Shown here piece after piece: positions 52,001 through 60,690 of a DNA stretch of 60,874 nucleotides (the first letter of the stretch is position 1; each line of letters starts with the position of its first letter). The DNA comes from Tritrichomonas foetus (taxonomy: Eukaryota > Parabasalia > Tritrichomonadida > Tritrichomonadidae), in the NCBI GenBank assembly GCA_001839685.1, contig MLAK01001304.1, positions 12,501 through 73,374 of the forward strand. Direction: 5' to 3'. Below the pieces are notes generated by a model. That model was not told where the DNA came from and made no database searches. It was given only the letters and a program-made list of their open reading frames with translations. The translations under genes and the position numbers were made by a program.

Positions 52001-55000
52001 GAAGCAATGAGAGCTGAAGCCAAGAAACGTGGTATCATTGAAACACCACAATCATTATTCGAATTATTCATCCAACTTTCTCGTGAAAACCTTCACGTAG
52101 TTCTTGCAATGTCACCAGCAGGTGATGGACTCAGAAACCGTGTCAGAATGTTCCCACCACTTGTTAACAATACAACAATTAACTGGTTCAACGAGTGGCC
52201 AGAAGATGCCCTTCTTGCAGTTGCTGACAATTTGATGAGAGATATTGAATTTGAAGAATATGAAGAATCGATACAAGAAGAAACAAAGACCAAGTTTATC
52301 AAAGACTTTGTCGACTTCCACAAGATTGCAGACAAAGATTGCCAAAAGATGATGGTTCAATTAAAGCGTCCATTCCAACTTACACCAACAACTTTCTTGG
52401 AATTCGTCTCAAACTATTGTACTCTTCTGAATAAGAAACGTAAAGAAATTAAAGATAAATCTGAAATCTACAGAAACGGTCTTAACACTCTCAGCTCTAC
52501 CAGGCAAGATGTCGAAGCCATGTCACTCGATCTCGAAAAGAAGAAACAAGAAGTTGCCCAATCACAAGCGGAATGCGATCACATGACCGAACAAATGTTC
52601 CACGATCAGCATCAAATGAACGAACAAGAAAAACTTGTCAAGCTCGATACAGAACAACTTGCTAAAGATGAAAAGAGAATTCTTGAAAAGCAACAAAAAG
52701 CAGAAGTCGCTTACGCTCAAGCCAAGCCCGTTCTTGATGCTGCCGATGAAGCTCTTAACAAGATTAAGAACAACATTTCTCAGATTCACGAACTTTCAAC
52801 ATATACATCATTCCACGGTGCCATTGGTTCAATTATTGAAGCTCTTATGACACTTCTTAACAAACCAACTGGTGCAGCAGCAGCTAAAGCAGAAATGAAG
52901 GATCCATCATTCTGTAACAAACTTCAGACGTTCAACAAGGAAGAAATTTCCAAGACCACTCTGAAGAAACTTGGTAAATACATGAGAATGCAAGATCTTA
53001 ACCCAGAATATGCTGTTAACTCATCTAAAGCAGGTGCTATGCTTGCAGAATGGATTAACGCCATTTACAAGTTCGCTCTCATTTATCAAGAAGTGCATCC
53101 ACTTCAAGAAGAAGTTGATCGTATTCAAGCAGAATATGCAGAAAAGAAACGTGAAATGCAAATCAAACAAGATCGTCTCAAACAGCTTCGAATGGAACTT
53201 GAAACACTTAAGAGGCGCCGTGAAGAAGTTAACGCTAAGCGTGAAGCGCTTCAAACACAAGCCCAAGAAACAGAAGTTAGACTTGATCGTGCTAACAACC
53301 TTATCAATGGTCTTGCAGGCGAAAGATCACGTTGGGAAGAAGCTATTAATGAATTTGATCAATTATCTAAATGGCTTCCAGGTGACTGCTTCTTAGCAGC
53401 TGCATTCTTATGCTACTGCGGTCCATTCCCATCTGACTATCGTCAATCAATCGTTGGAAAGTGGAAGAAGATCCTTCGTACACAGAAGCTCCAATTCAAC
53501 ACTAATTGGACACCAACTTCATTCCTTGAAGAAGCTGTCGATGTTCAAGATTGGCATATCAACGGATTAGCTAACGATGAATACAGTGAAGAAAACGCCA
53601 CACTCGTTTTGAATGGTGAAAGATGGCCACTTTGCATTGATCCACAGAACCAGGCCAACAAATGGATTAAACTTATGTACAAAGATAAATTAATTGTCAT
53701 GACAACAAAGAAAGAGAACTATATTTCCATTCTTGAAAACGCCCTTCAAACAGGTCAACAATGTCTCTTACAGGATATTGGTGAAGATATCGATCCATCA
53801 CTTATGCCAATCATGAACAGAGAATTTGTGAAACAAGGTACTGCCAAATTATTCAAACTTGGCCCAGACAGACTTGTTGGTTTACATCCTGACTTCCGTC
53901 TCTTCATCACCACAAAGATGACCAATCCAACATGGGCACCAGAAGTTACATCCCGTGCAACAGTTGTTAACTTCTCTGTTAAGGAACAAGGTCTTGAAGA
54001 ACAAATGCTTGGTATCGTCGTCGGAAAAGAACGTCCAGATCTCGAAAGCGAAAAGATTCGTCTCGTTACACAAATGGCTCAAGATAAACAAACACTTCAT
54101 GATACTGAAATCAAGATTCTCAACTTGCTCGCTTCAAAGAAGAGCAGTGAGCTTCTTAACGATGATGCACTTGTAGGAACACTTGAAGATTCCAAACATC
54201 TTTCTGCAAACATTAGCGAGAAACTTAAGAGTGCTGCAGAAACAGAAAAGAAGATTGATACTGCTCGTGAAGGTTACAGAACAGTTGCTAATCGTGCTTC
54301 TTCACTCTTTTTCGTTCTTAGTGATCTTGCTTATGTCGATCCAATGTATCAATTCTCTCTTGATGCCTATACAACACTTTTCTCACACTCACTTCAACGT
54401 GCACAACATTCTGATGATCTTAGTGAACGTAATGAAAACATTAAGAATGTTCATACACTTGCTGTTTACAATAACACTTGTCGTGGTCTCTTTGAAGAAC
54501 ATAAACTTTTGTTCTCATTCTGTCTTGCTGTCAAGATTCAAAAAGCTGGAGATCAACGTTCACCAGGACGCGTTAATCCAGATGAATATCTTTACTTACT
54601 TAGAGGTCCAGTTGGTATGAACTTAGAAAACGTTGAAGCAGGAACAAAGCCCGAATGGTTAGGTGACCGTGAATGGGAACTTATCATCGGATTAGGAACA
54701 CTTCCATCATTCGAAGGAATTGCTTCATCATTTGAACAATACAATGATGACTGGCATGATTGGTACATGGAACAAGAACCAGAAACTCAGCCATTCCCAG
54801 GTGAATGGACTCGTAAATGCTCATTAATGCAATCCATGATCATTGTTAGATGTTTGAGACCAGATAGAGTTATGTCTTGTGTGCGTTCCTACGTTATTCA
54901 AACACTTGGTCAAGAATTCGTTATTCCACCACCACTTGATCTTGGACTTGCACTTCGAGATTCAGATGCTTACACACCACTTCTCTTCGTTCTCAGCCCA

Positions 55001-56743
55001 GGTGTTGATCCACTTATTCAGCTCAAACAATTTGCCATTCAATGTAACAAACAAGACGAATTTCATGATCTTGCCCTTGGTCAAGGTCAAGCAGATGCAG
55101 CCAAGCAACTTATTATGGATGGTTCCCAAAAAGGATGGTGGGTATATCTTGGTAACTGTCATCTTATGCTTAGTTGGATGGATCAATTTGAAGGTATCAT
55201 TGAAGAAATCTCACTTACAAAGATTAATGAAAACTTCCGTTTATGGCTTTCGTCTGATCCAAATCCGAAATTCCCAATCTCCGTTCTTCAAAAGTCTGTT
55301 AAAATGACAACAGAATCACCAAGTGGTCTTCGTGCTAATATGACAGCACTTTTAACCGCAATTCCACCAGAAACATTCGATAAATCTGCTAACAATTATA
55401 AATCACTCGTTTTCGCACTTTGCTTCTTACACTCAGTGATTATTGAACGTCGTAAATTCTTAACACTTGGTTGGAATATTCCATATCCATTCAATCGATC
55501 CGACTTTGATATTTGTACACGTGTCATTGCTAAGCTTATTGAAAATCCAGCTAAGCCAATTTCATGGGAAGCATTAAGATTCCTTATTTCCGATATTCAT
55601 TATGGTGGACGTGTTACTGATGATTGGGATCAAAGGTTATTGAATGTTTATGTTGAAAAGTTTTTCTGTCCAGATTTATTGAATACTCAAAATTATCAAT
55701 TAAGTACAAATACAGCATACTTTGTTCCAGATCCAATGACACTTAACGAATACATTCAGTTTGTTAATAAAATGCCACCAGCTGATCCACCAGATGCATT
55801 TGGTCAACATCCTAATGCTGATATTTCCTCATTAATTCAAGAATCCACATCACTTCTTGCTACTGTTCTTTCCCTTCAACCAGCAACAGCAGGAGGAGCT
55901 GGTGCATCCCGTGAAGATGCTGTTCTTCAAACAGCCAAAGATATGCTTATTAATCTTCCACAGCAAATTGTTATACCGCACTTTGGAGGTGCTTCATTAA
56001 ATGATCCACTTCAAATCGTTCTTTATCAAGAAATTGCACGTTATAATAAACTTGTTGAACTTGTTCGAAATTCACTCGATCAATTAGTTCTCGGTATTCA
56101 AGGTCTTGTTGTTATGTCTCGTGAATTAGATATTATATTCCAATGTCTTTTTGAAGGAACTGTTCCAGAAATGTGGAAATATGCATATCCATCATTGATG
56201 CCACTCGGCCAATGGACAAAAGATTTAGGTAAACGTGTTAATTTCTTCCGTAAATGGCTTGAAAAGGGAGAACCAAATTGCTTCTGGCTCGGAAGATTTA
56301 CATATCCAACTTCATTCCTTACTGCTGTTCTTCAACGCTCTGCACGTGGTAAACAAATCTCTATTGATCAACTTGAATGGCAATTCACAGTTATGGAAAC
56401 CACTAAACCACGCGAATTACAACAACAAGGAAAAATCCCAGCAGAGGGAGCATTAATTCGAGGTCTTTATCTTGAAGGTGCAAGATGGAGTAAGAAGAAA
56501 GGAACTCTTGTTAATCCGAAACCCCTTCAATTAAGTTGTCAAATGCCCGTTATTCACTTTTTGCCAGTTGAAAAATCCAAGAATAAGAAGACTGGAGTTT
56601 ATACAGCACCGGCATATATTTATCCAGTTCGAGGAGGAACAAGTGAACATCCATCACTTGTCTTGCCCGTTGATTTACCAACAGAACTTCCACCCGAGCA
56701 TTGGGTTCAACGTGGTACAGCACTTCTCCTTTGCACACCATAA
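43019..56743 (+). CDS. Axonemal dynein heavy chain
   Basis: 4574 residues, full length. Residues 1-85 are a low-complexity Pro/Glu/Gln/Ser/Asn-rich tail, then the helical tail domain to about 1750. Six AAA modules follow. P-loops: AAA1 GPAGTGKTET at 1945, AAA2 GRTGSGKTTN near 2226, AAA3 GHSGTGKTAF near 2553, AAA4 GLGGSGRQSL near 2901. FDEFNRIEVEVLSVVAQ (AAA1 Walker B region) and MNPGYAGRSELPDNLKTLLRP are typical axonemal-type sequences. The stalk and microtubule-binding region lies at about 3150-3460. AAA5, AAA6 and a C-terminal domain end with PVDLPTELPPEHWVQRGTALLLCTP. A motor of the flagella, by family. By eye it resembles I1/DNAH2- or outer-arm-beta-type chains; subtype unresolved. The 5' codon region is biased and GC-richer than neighbours. 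TAAA overlaps the stop. Confidence 0.97.
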   Translation: MSDQPEDTNPPTETPAPTSEETSTPQQEAGEPVENNNDTNASPEGNEQPPQQEDGSNGQNGEEQESTEKPKTSESKSKKKEAVEELNQQNELPAAVAWFNERITLPGYNKSMWTGIHDQTVFDFLTLPDSYRLFATFQNNQFTLSQIPPPTDSREVVYFLRKTQSKPDFSDLTNCIQWGQIHGRAVNTLLTSLEGFMMPLFVKSDYLHESIRSDLMPGMNKFLGFITETANSFYGQTVLYVPQEDLSDIAACAQNRALVQRLESIVIQWTSQLKTQVPCKFDAIGPLAEIEYWNFRNKTAMSLKQQIESSAVRQVKEVLKAVKSRYILDFETHYNKMKEESVMAQSIIRHLQVLIEPCNQLNNGEVNECQDLLRKILFAIRFIWERCPYYQDENHLSALLKKVSDLVMHFITSKINLKNVFSLDGDVSNGLEILTIAVTVGSSWNKTYEIAMRAVQAKDPEAWKFDHTELFANFDAFISRCGDLKEICQNTIQFTRKRGTEIVPIPIFPGSLGTAISSSLQEIQDSYIEVLKKLESVDCDVFDVSDNRWHNRFNEYCDSCANLESLLLNAIQTQFEAARTPTLALHLLEIFEALAVRDGVKHLVSNKCGELWKLFEQEVVAVRREFENLKTNPPLPPHQPIHAGTLIWAKSLLFRIQQPFEQIEAASSWLPPYAYKKEIIQSSKGIIQSIQDFIKGTFNDFHRNLLDKIRTTLNKPVLMKPSSTSLRCNMDPTLVVATEEATHFQRLDYEISKVAIELTQLRERNRQLSEAVLLVVRDYNTMYDCLKPEELQLFHDHFMTVEARIRDALTPKDVWSNPSVVNTFVNNNVKELHHLHLIIVGFKQTATDIVDVCKKISRVNILTVQPGKRIYTVSEFDEIQTKQREVALEQIKKGYELARDALINMFKKFNVNTNEVKEHWLNFLIDVDNQLMMSFKAAANKALTDIKRCITDDTSPLFIAQTDLINGECAITPSFADMKNTLTSLSTEAISISRDFQPLYWSLKDNIVVKSEEDDYLPDNDDQQPQVFEAEGRHFHTFFEMVEADSEIQSLTNEIESGINILEKPLNDHIQGWTKYYDIWGVDKPTALQQIADEAKCLADFESKISFYKGQSTAIQNTESQHTIAFVRLDSSPLQNALLTHCSDWQSRLIQLLNTVSHEQLLAFYQMFQEDSTKLQQVPTTIPELAALLKLMAEIKESIPHTEAKFVPLRENFEALQKYEFPIHPKDMDLLNSLSDRWREFKDATVLAEKQLDGHKDSFKKQHLAEVEEIRTLQSEMYNQFMLDEPWKASLGVEEARKLIDKYKEQVRALREREANLRPGCELFKLDPPVYKEISTVETDLGLLDQIWKLEEEWNMMWDNWRTCPFKNLEVASMESAALAQGKAVLSLGIKNWDIADILTKKIQTFKKTMPLITNLKEPAIKERHWTTLKSTLGTENFDPYSDNFTLNTIFEMKFNEYSDDIATIAMIAKKEWEVEQGLDEINGRWADLHFEITQHKSNSTNSNAVNYKAVNTDVIFETIEADQTNLSGMKATLSSMKATRYFIAFDQQPITKLEQNLTKVLELLDFLLTVQRQWIYLESIFNGSETIRKQIPNEASEFNKVNTKWREVMEYLRRDTTTAMRGAQETDILKKLHEMNEKLEEIQKVLEKYLEKKRMAFPRFYFLSNDDLLEIIGKQKDPKCVLPHLKKMFAAIDKLKFETVQNADGKNQIVATSMTSPEGEEVKLETQVPIKDDVERWLDAVEKEMRRTVNNQLNRCRIEVMKSNLQQKMSILNGDQFPGQCFITASQIKWTADCEKALDLAQKSTARITAQSHPLTQLIANQILYLGELTSLVRGEMQSLLRKKVKALLIIEDHARDVIQSMIQYGAQHNGQVSKDDFVWLMQLRFYWPKEHDYCTIQQTFAQFCYDNEYMGNNPRLVITPLTDRCYLTLTSALHFKCGGNPQGPAGTGKTETVKDLAKAFAKFCIVFNCSEGLDFKSMGNIFSGLAQTGCWSCFDEFNRIEVEVLSVVAQDVSRLLDAISAGADKVILEHNEMNLNPTCAIFVTMNPGYAGRSELPDNLKTLLRPVSMMVPNCALIVKIELMSEGISAGDSLARKIVTLYDLAKRQLSKQDHYDFGLRSIKSVLVQAGKIKRATPDQSDELILLRAMTDMNIAKFVAEDKPLFLSIMSDLFPGVELEQSAQNDLEKAIRDIIAEDGLQPETALIEKIIQLNDVMETRHGNMLVGRTGSGKTTNWKILSRAVTRCGRNVLTYLLNPKALSLNELYGAYDLNTRQWSEGILSSVIRDVSIMESEDLRWVVFDGPVDTLWIESMNSVLDDNKVLTLINSSRIALPPEVGLLFEVEDLAVASPATVSRCGMIYMDVSVLGYKPYLESWITKTLTVERHRNKIQSLIHKYMDAFIDFKHQQLHDLLPATDLNVVQSFCHLYETLATPENCVDPADEIHFDVMVEAWFWFCLVWSVGASLDDDSRKEADLWVREIESPFPPKDTIFDYYVDTQKHCMMCWEDKLPTTWKRPADLPFNKILVPTIDTLRNSFILQTAITGHKNILFVGHSGTGKTAFIENTFLNLDSQHSSLSISLSSRTSSNKIQQIIENAFEIRTKSTFFPIGGKKLVVCIDDFNMPQRDTFGSQPPLELLRQWIENESWYDREKCTLKHLKDMMIVGAMCPPGGGRQPISKRLQSKFILFAVSQPSDSQLKRIYNNLLGSHVAGFGEEVQQIVESLTNATLDLFQNVQKQFLPTPKKSHYIFNLRDMNRVYQGLLDSNKTYFDDRNSFIKLWCHECYRVFGDRLIDAEDRGLFDKLVQNQLNAQLSTTFTALFREAGEPTPHGAFVQEGLTMPYKEYPDFNELRKFLLEQLNDYNETGNRVPMNLVLFKEAIYHTCRIMRIVGRPFGHALLVGLGGSGRQSLTRLAAHILGYEFFQIQMKKNYREREFRDDMKKLIDMTAMEQKKTVFFFQDTQIITESFLEDVNSLLSSGQIPNLYEDDEIQQRREAMRAEAKKRGIIETPQSLFELFIQLSRENLHVVLAMSPAGDGLRNRVRMFPPLVNNTTINWFNEWPEDALLAVADNLMRDIEFEEYEESIQEETKTKFIKDFVDFHKIADKDCQKMMVQLKRPFQLTPTTFLEFVSNYCTLLNKKRKEIKDKSEIYRNGLNTLSSTRQDVEAMSLDLEKKKQEVAQSQAECDHMTEQMFHDQHQMNEQEKLVKLDTEQLAKDEKRILEKQQKAEVAYAQAKPVLDAADEALNKIKNNISQIHELSTYTSFHGAIGSIIEALMTLLNKPTGAAAAKAEMKDPSFCNKLQTFNKEEISKTTLKKLGKYMRMQDLNPEYAVNSSKAGAMLAEWINAIYKFALIYQEVHPLQEEVDRIQAEYAEKKREMQIKQDRLKQLRMELETLKRRREEVNAKREALQTQAQETEVRLDRANNLINGLAGERSRWEEAINEFDQLSKWLPGDCFLAAAFLCYCGPFPSDYRQSIVGKWKKILRTQKLQFNTNWTPTSFLEEAVDVQDWHINGLANDEYSEENATLVLNGERWPLCIDPQNQANKWIKLMYKDKLIVMTTKKENYISILENALQTGQQCLLQDIGEDIDPSLMPIMNREFVKQGTAKLFKLGPDRLVGLHPDFRLFITTKMTNPTWAPEVTSRATVVNFSVKEQGLEEQMLGIVVGKERPDLESEKIRLVTQMAQDKQTLHDTEIKILNLLASKKSSELLNDDALVGTLEDSKHLSANISEKLKSAAETEKKIDTAREGYRTVANRASSLFFVLSDLAYVDPMYQFSLDAYTTLFSHSLQRAQHSDDLSERNENIKNVHTLAVYNNTCRGLFEEHKLLFSFCLAVKIQKAGDQRSPGRVNPDEYLYLLRGPVGMNLENVEAGTKPEWLGDREWELIIGLGTLPSFEGIASSFEQYNDDWHDWYMEQEPETQPFPGEWTRKCSLMQSMIIVRCLRPDRVMSCVRSYVIQTLGQEFVIPPPLDLGLALRDSDAYTPLLFVLSPGVDPLIQLKQFAIQCNKQDEFHDLALGQGQADAAKQLIMDGSQKGWWVYLGNCHLMLSWMDQFEGIIEEISLTKINENFRLWLSSDPNPKFPISVLQKSVKMTTESPSGLRANMTALLTAIPPETFDKSANNYKSLVFALCFLHSVIIERRKFLTLGWNIPYPFNRSDFDICTRVIAKLIENPAKPISWEALRFLISDIHYGGRVTDDWDQRLLNVYVEKFFCPDLLNTQNYQLSTNTAYFVPDPMTLNEYIQFVNKMPPADPPDAFGQHPNADISSLIQESTSLLATVLSLQPATAGGAGASREDAVLQTAKDMLINLPQQIVIPHFGGASLNDPLQIVLYQEIARYNKLVELVRNSLDQLVLGIQGLVVMSRELDIIFQCLFEGTVPEMWKYAYPSLMPLGQWTKDLGKRVNFFRKWLEKGEPNCFWLGRFTYPTSFLTAVLQRSARGKQISIDQLEWQFTVMETTKPRELQQQGKIPAEGALIRGLYLEGARWSKKKGTLVNPKPLQLSCQMPVIHFLPVEKSKNKKTGVYTAPAYIYPVRGGTSEHPSLVLPVDLPTELPPEHWVQRGTALLLCTP

Positions 56744-57047
56744 AACTAATTTCGAAATCTCATTTATATTCATTTAAATTATAGCTGATTTTCGATTGTT
56801 TTAAAACCGAAACATTATGTTTATTAATAAAATAACAATATTATATCAAATTATTTATTTTATTTTATTTTTCTTTTGTTACTTTCATTTTTTTTTTGTA
56901 CTTGAATGATATGCGAATGCATATTCTTCATTTTAAATCCTAATAGGTGAAATTTTTTCACCATCAACTTTTCAGCATTTGAAGTAATAAATGGTCATTG
57001 ACTGATCAACTTTTTCAAACAATGATTTTTTAAACGCACATTTTCCC
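56744..57047. other. Gap between dynein and coiled-coil gene
   Basis: 304 AT-rich bases with a 12-base ttatttta-rich patch and several T runs. The coiled-coil ATG is preceded by cacattttccc. No gene is seen. Confidence 0.5.
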
Positions 57048-59012
57048 ATGCAGAAAGATTCGGTCAATATTTCCAGGCAGCGGAGTCAAGAAATGGTCAC
57101 AATACAAAACAGACTTGCCTCAATCCAAACGCGTGTAAAAGATTCACTTAATTCCTTCCAATCGAAAAAGGAAGAAATAAAACAAAAAAATCAAAAATAT
57201 CACAAATTTCTGCTCGGACTAAATCATCGAAGTATCACCCTTCAAAAATATACGGAAGAACTGCTTCGAAACGAACACGATTTATTGGTCGCAAAATCAA
57301 ATTACGAAATGCAATTAGCGAGTACTGTTAGAAAGCTTAGATCAGACGACAAAACGCTTAGTTCGGATTTAGGCAAATATCGTAAGCTAATTATGGAGTT
57401 GTGCGCTAAAAAAACACAATTATCTTCAATCGTCTCAACGCTTTCACAGACAATTTCAACATATGAAGAACAAGAAATTAACCTAGATCATCTCAAAGAA
57501 AGAGCCGAAAAAGTTATTGCAAGACTAACTTTTAATTTGAATGCTGATCCTGTTTCAATCAATAATACTGAAATAGATCATATCAATAGATTAATTGCTT
57601 TTGCTGACAAAGAAACAAGCATTACAGAATCTCATATCGAGCAGTACTCTTCTCAATTTTTAAATACCAAACAATTATTTTCAAAATACATTTCAAAAAT
57701 TGAAGATCTCAGAAAAATTAAAGAACTCACTTTAAGGTTTATAGATAATTCAAAACAATTGGCTGATACAATCAATAAAAAAACTATAATATTAAGCCAA
57801 ATTAAAGAAAAACAAAACTTACTTCAAACAATTTCGAAAAAAGTGAAAAAAATGAGTGATGATATAAAAAATCATCGAATAAAAGAATGTAATTCATTTG
57901 TTGACTCACAACGATCAATGAATCATTCAATGATGATCGAAAACACGCATTTTATGATTCAACAACAAATTAGCGAAATAAAAGAGCAGCTTTTTGAATT
58001 AAATTCTGCTAAAGAAGCCAATTTTATTGAAGAGCAACGTTTGGAAGAACAAATTTATTCATTTGATAAAGAGTTAGCAAATATTTCCGAGACGCATTCA
58101 ATGATAATTAACGAATTAGATTTTACTGTTGATAAAATAGAAAAAATGAACACAGCTGATCTAAATGCTGACATTGAAATTGAAAATTTACTATCAAATT
58201 TTAAGCTTTTACAAAAACAGATACGATCAGAAGTTATTGAAAATGCTGCTTTAAATGCACAGCTTAATGAATCGGATGTATTTTCATTAACTTATGACAT
58301 TGATGTTTCTGATGCCAAAGAAAAGGTTATCAAACAAACAGATTTAGTTCAATATCAAGTGGATTCTGTAATGAAAGAAATTCGGCAACTAAAGAATGAT
58401 ATTGATCGTTGTCAGTTAATTAAAGCTGGAATGGAAGCACAAAAAGAAAAAATGGATTCTGATATAATCAACAAAACTAATTTGATTCAACAATGTAAAG
58501 ATTTATTTGGTTCTGACTTCAAGAGTAATGTAACAAATAATTACACAAATCGAACATTGAATGATATATTTCATTCAAATGAAATATCAAGACATATTAA
58601 TTCTCGAGTACAAACTGAAACAATCTCGAAATTACAAAATCTAATTAGTAAAAAACGCGCAACAATTCAACATCGGAAAGATAATCTTTCAACACAAAGG
58701 AATTCCGTTACAGAAATTATGAATTCTTACTATGACAGTTTTCCATCAAATACAGAAACACTTAAACGAAGTATCAAATTTGCTGTAATGGAAAATCCTT
58801 TGGCTGATAGAATTCAGACTCTTCATTTTCTGATGGATAATTTGGAATCAATAAAAGGAAGTTTTGATACACAATTGAAATTGTGGGGAAAACTCTTTGA
58901 TGAAGAAAATGAAAGTTTGATTATTGATGACTGGCAAATTGACTTGAATCAACTTCGTGAAAAAGCAGATGATCTATTAATTTTCAACCAAGTTTTTGGC
59001 CATAATTTATAA
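57048..59012 (+). CDS. Long coiled-coil protein
   Basis: 654 residues, nearly all charged heptad-like helix (Lys/Glu/Gln/Ser/Ile/Leu), with no TM, signal or catalytic motif. The segments 15-130, 140-300 and 310-520 look like the strongest coiled coils. The C-terminal 130 residues are less regular. The first ATG (MQKDSVNISRQRSQEM) is used; a second in-frame Met occurs at residue 16. It is probably a structural or adaptor protein of the cytoskeleton. Its position just after the dynein gene may be chance. TAAA overlaps the stop. Homology by composition alone is unreliable. Confidence 0.75.
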   Translation: MQKDSVNISRQRSQEMVTIQNRLASIQTRVKDSLNSFQSKKEEIKQKNQKYHKFLLGLNHRSITLQKYTEELLRNEHDLLVAKSNYEMQLASTVRKLRSDDKTLSSDLGKYRKLIMELCAKKTQLSSIVSTLSQTISTYEEQEINLDHLKERAEKVIARLTFNLNADPVSINNTEIDHINRLIAFADKETSITESHIEQYSSQFLNTKQLFSKYISKIEDLRKIKELTLRFIDNSKQLADTINKKTIILSQIKEKQNLLQTISKKVKKMSDDIKNHRIKECNSFVDSQRSMNHSMMIENTHFMIQQQISEIKEQLFELNSAKEANFIEEQRLEEQIYSFDKELANISETHSMIINELDFTVDKIEKMNTADLNADIEIENLLSNFKLLQKQIRSEVIENAALNAQLNESDVFSLTYDIDVSDAKEKVIKQTDLVQYQVDSVMKEIRQLKNDIDRCQLIKAGMEAQKEKMDSDIINKTNLIQQCKDLFGSDFKSNVTNNYTNRTLNDIFHSNEISRHINSRVQTETISKLQNLISKKRATIQHRKDNLSTQRNSVTEIMNSYYDSFPSNTETLKRSIKFAVMENPLADRIQTLHFLMDNLESIKGSFDTQLKLWGKLFDEENESLIIDDWQIDLNQLREKADDLLIFNQVFGHNL

Positions 59013-59185
59013 ATTTATACAAAAAAATTGTGAGATTGAAAAACAAAACCAAAATGTTAGTTTCCTAATGCATCAAAAATGACCTTATTAAATAATTATT
59101 TTGATGTGTCATGTTATTAGATAAGATAACGTTATTATCTAGTGTTTTTTATGTATGTAAAAATAAATTATCTTTCGGAACTAGT

Positions 59186-60430
59186 CTATTGTATTATTTT
59201 TTCACAATACTCATTTTTCTTTTTTGTTTTATACAGTATTAGACAAATTTCAAAAATTAGTCCAATAATCCACACGGTTAGAATTAATTGAATAAGAATA
59301 TCATTAAACATGTTGATTACAGAAGTAACCAAATGCATTGGAGGGAAAAAAGGATAAGGTGCAAAAAATTTCCGATGACGAGGAAATTCTCCCGGAATAT
59401 TTTTGACGTTGAATTTATTATTTTCTAGAAAATTAATTTTTCCAATCATTTCTTCAGTTTCTTCATTAGAAAATACACAATTTAGTATATTGACATTACA
59501 TTTATGATTAGACAAAGAAAACATTTGATTATTTTTTGAGCAGCATTTATAAAAAATACAATTAGACAAAATTGTTTGTGATCTTGACATTCCATTGAAA
59601 AATATTGCAGATGATTCATGAGGTTTGTCTGTTTTCATATTTGAAAAAATAGTTGAATCTACAATTGCTTGTTGATAGCTCTTCAAAGAAATTCCAGAAC
59701 TTCCTTCTTTTGCAACACAAAATGAAAAAATTGAATTTTTTATACTAATTGAATCTTTTGTATTGATTTCAATTGCACTTGATCTTTGTCCTGAAGAACA
59801 ATAAGAACAATTATTATCATAAATATTTACAATTTTAGCCATTTCCACAATAGTTGATCCGCCATTCATAATTGAACAGGAGAAAAAATTTGATGTGGAA
59901 TTGGACAAAAAAGTACCGAATTTTGATGCGAAGCACCCACCAAAAGTTGAAGAACAACGAGTTGCTTGAGAGTTTTTAATTGACATGTCAGAAAATGTGC
60001 ATACACATCCTCCATAATAAGAATTACAATAATAAAAATAAGAATTGGAAATTTGTGATGGACATAGAGAAAAAATTGCTCCACCGAAGCTTTCTCTATT
60101 TCTACAATTTTTAAAAACACAATTATTAATTTCTAGAGTTCCTGGTCCATAAATTTTATGAATATTTTTCATCTTTTTTTGATGCAAATAAAATGAATTT
60201 CTTTCAATAGACTTTGAATATTTAATGGCAGAAGTAAGAAAGTTTTGGCACGTGCATGCTGATAGCTTTAGAGAAATAAAATTATATTTCAGATATAAAA
60301 AATGATTCGCAAAGTTAAATAAATTGGACGATGAAATTTCAAAATTAGCTTTGAAAGTTCTTTCACTTGGTGAAAAAAGTGGTGAACTGAGTAAATGAGT
60401 CAAATGTAGAGAAAGTAATGAGATATTCAT
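59186..60430 (-). CDS. Pmp-like beta-helix surface protein with C-terminal TM
   Basis: 414 residues. It has a beta-helix-type core with repeated stretches such as NCVFKNC, GGAIFSLC, GGCVCTF and GGCFASKF (residues about 100-170) and later NSIFSFC, TIFSNM, NCIFYKCC and NCVFSN. The pattern of small-polar runs, GG(A/C) and N-x-x-F is that of the Pmp-like proteins expanded in trichomonads. Near 375-398 is one TM helix (LIQLILTVWIIGLIFEICLIL) followed by a basic KTKKKNEY tail, so it is type I with a short cytosolic end. The N-terminus has no classical signal peptide, which is unusual for a surface protein. Many Cys residues could pair. The host-surface or adhesion role is inferred from the family. 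Confidence 0.75.
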   Translation of the reverse strand: MNISLLSLHLTHLLSSPLFSPSERTFKANFEISSSNLFNFANHFLYLKYNFISLKLSACTCQNFLTSAIKYSKSIERNSFYLHQKKMKNIHKIYGPGTLEINNCVFKNCRNRESFGGAIFSLCPSQISNSYFYYCNSYYGGCVCTFSDMSIKNSQATRCSSTFGGCFASKFGTFLSNSTSNFFSCSIMNGGSTIVEMAKIVNIYDNNCSYCSSGQRSSAIEINTKDSISIKNSIFSFCVAKEGSSGISLKSYQQAIVDSTIFSNMKTDKPHESSAIFFNGMSRSQTILSNCIFYKCCSKNNQMFSLSNHKCNVNILNCVFSNEETEEMIGKINFLENNKFNVKNIPGEFPRHRKFFAPYPFFPPMHLVTSVINMFNDILIQLILTVWIIGLIFEICLILYKTKKKNEYCEKIIQ

Positions 60431-60690
60431 CCTTTTCTCATTTTTTAGAATTGAAAATTATTTGAGGGTGCTTGAAATTTAAGTATTGTAAAATTCTATC
60501 GGCCAAATTGGTTTTCCGGATATTCCATTAATAGCTAGATTTAATGAATATATGATAAACAATAATTTATTTCGTAACAAAAAACAAGGTAAAGAAACTA
60601 ATAATAACCAAAAAGAAAATAAAAATAAAGAACATGAACATTTTAGTAATAAAAAAAATTAACAATGAGAAAATTCGGGCAGTTTGGTAA

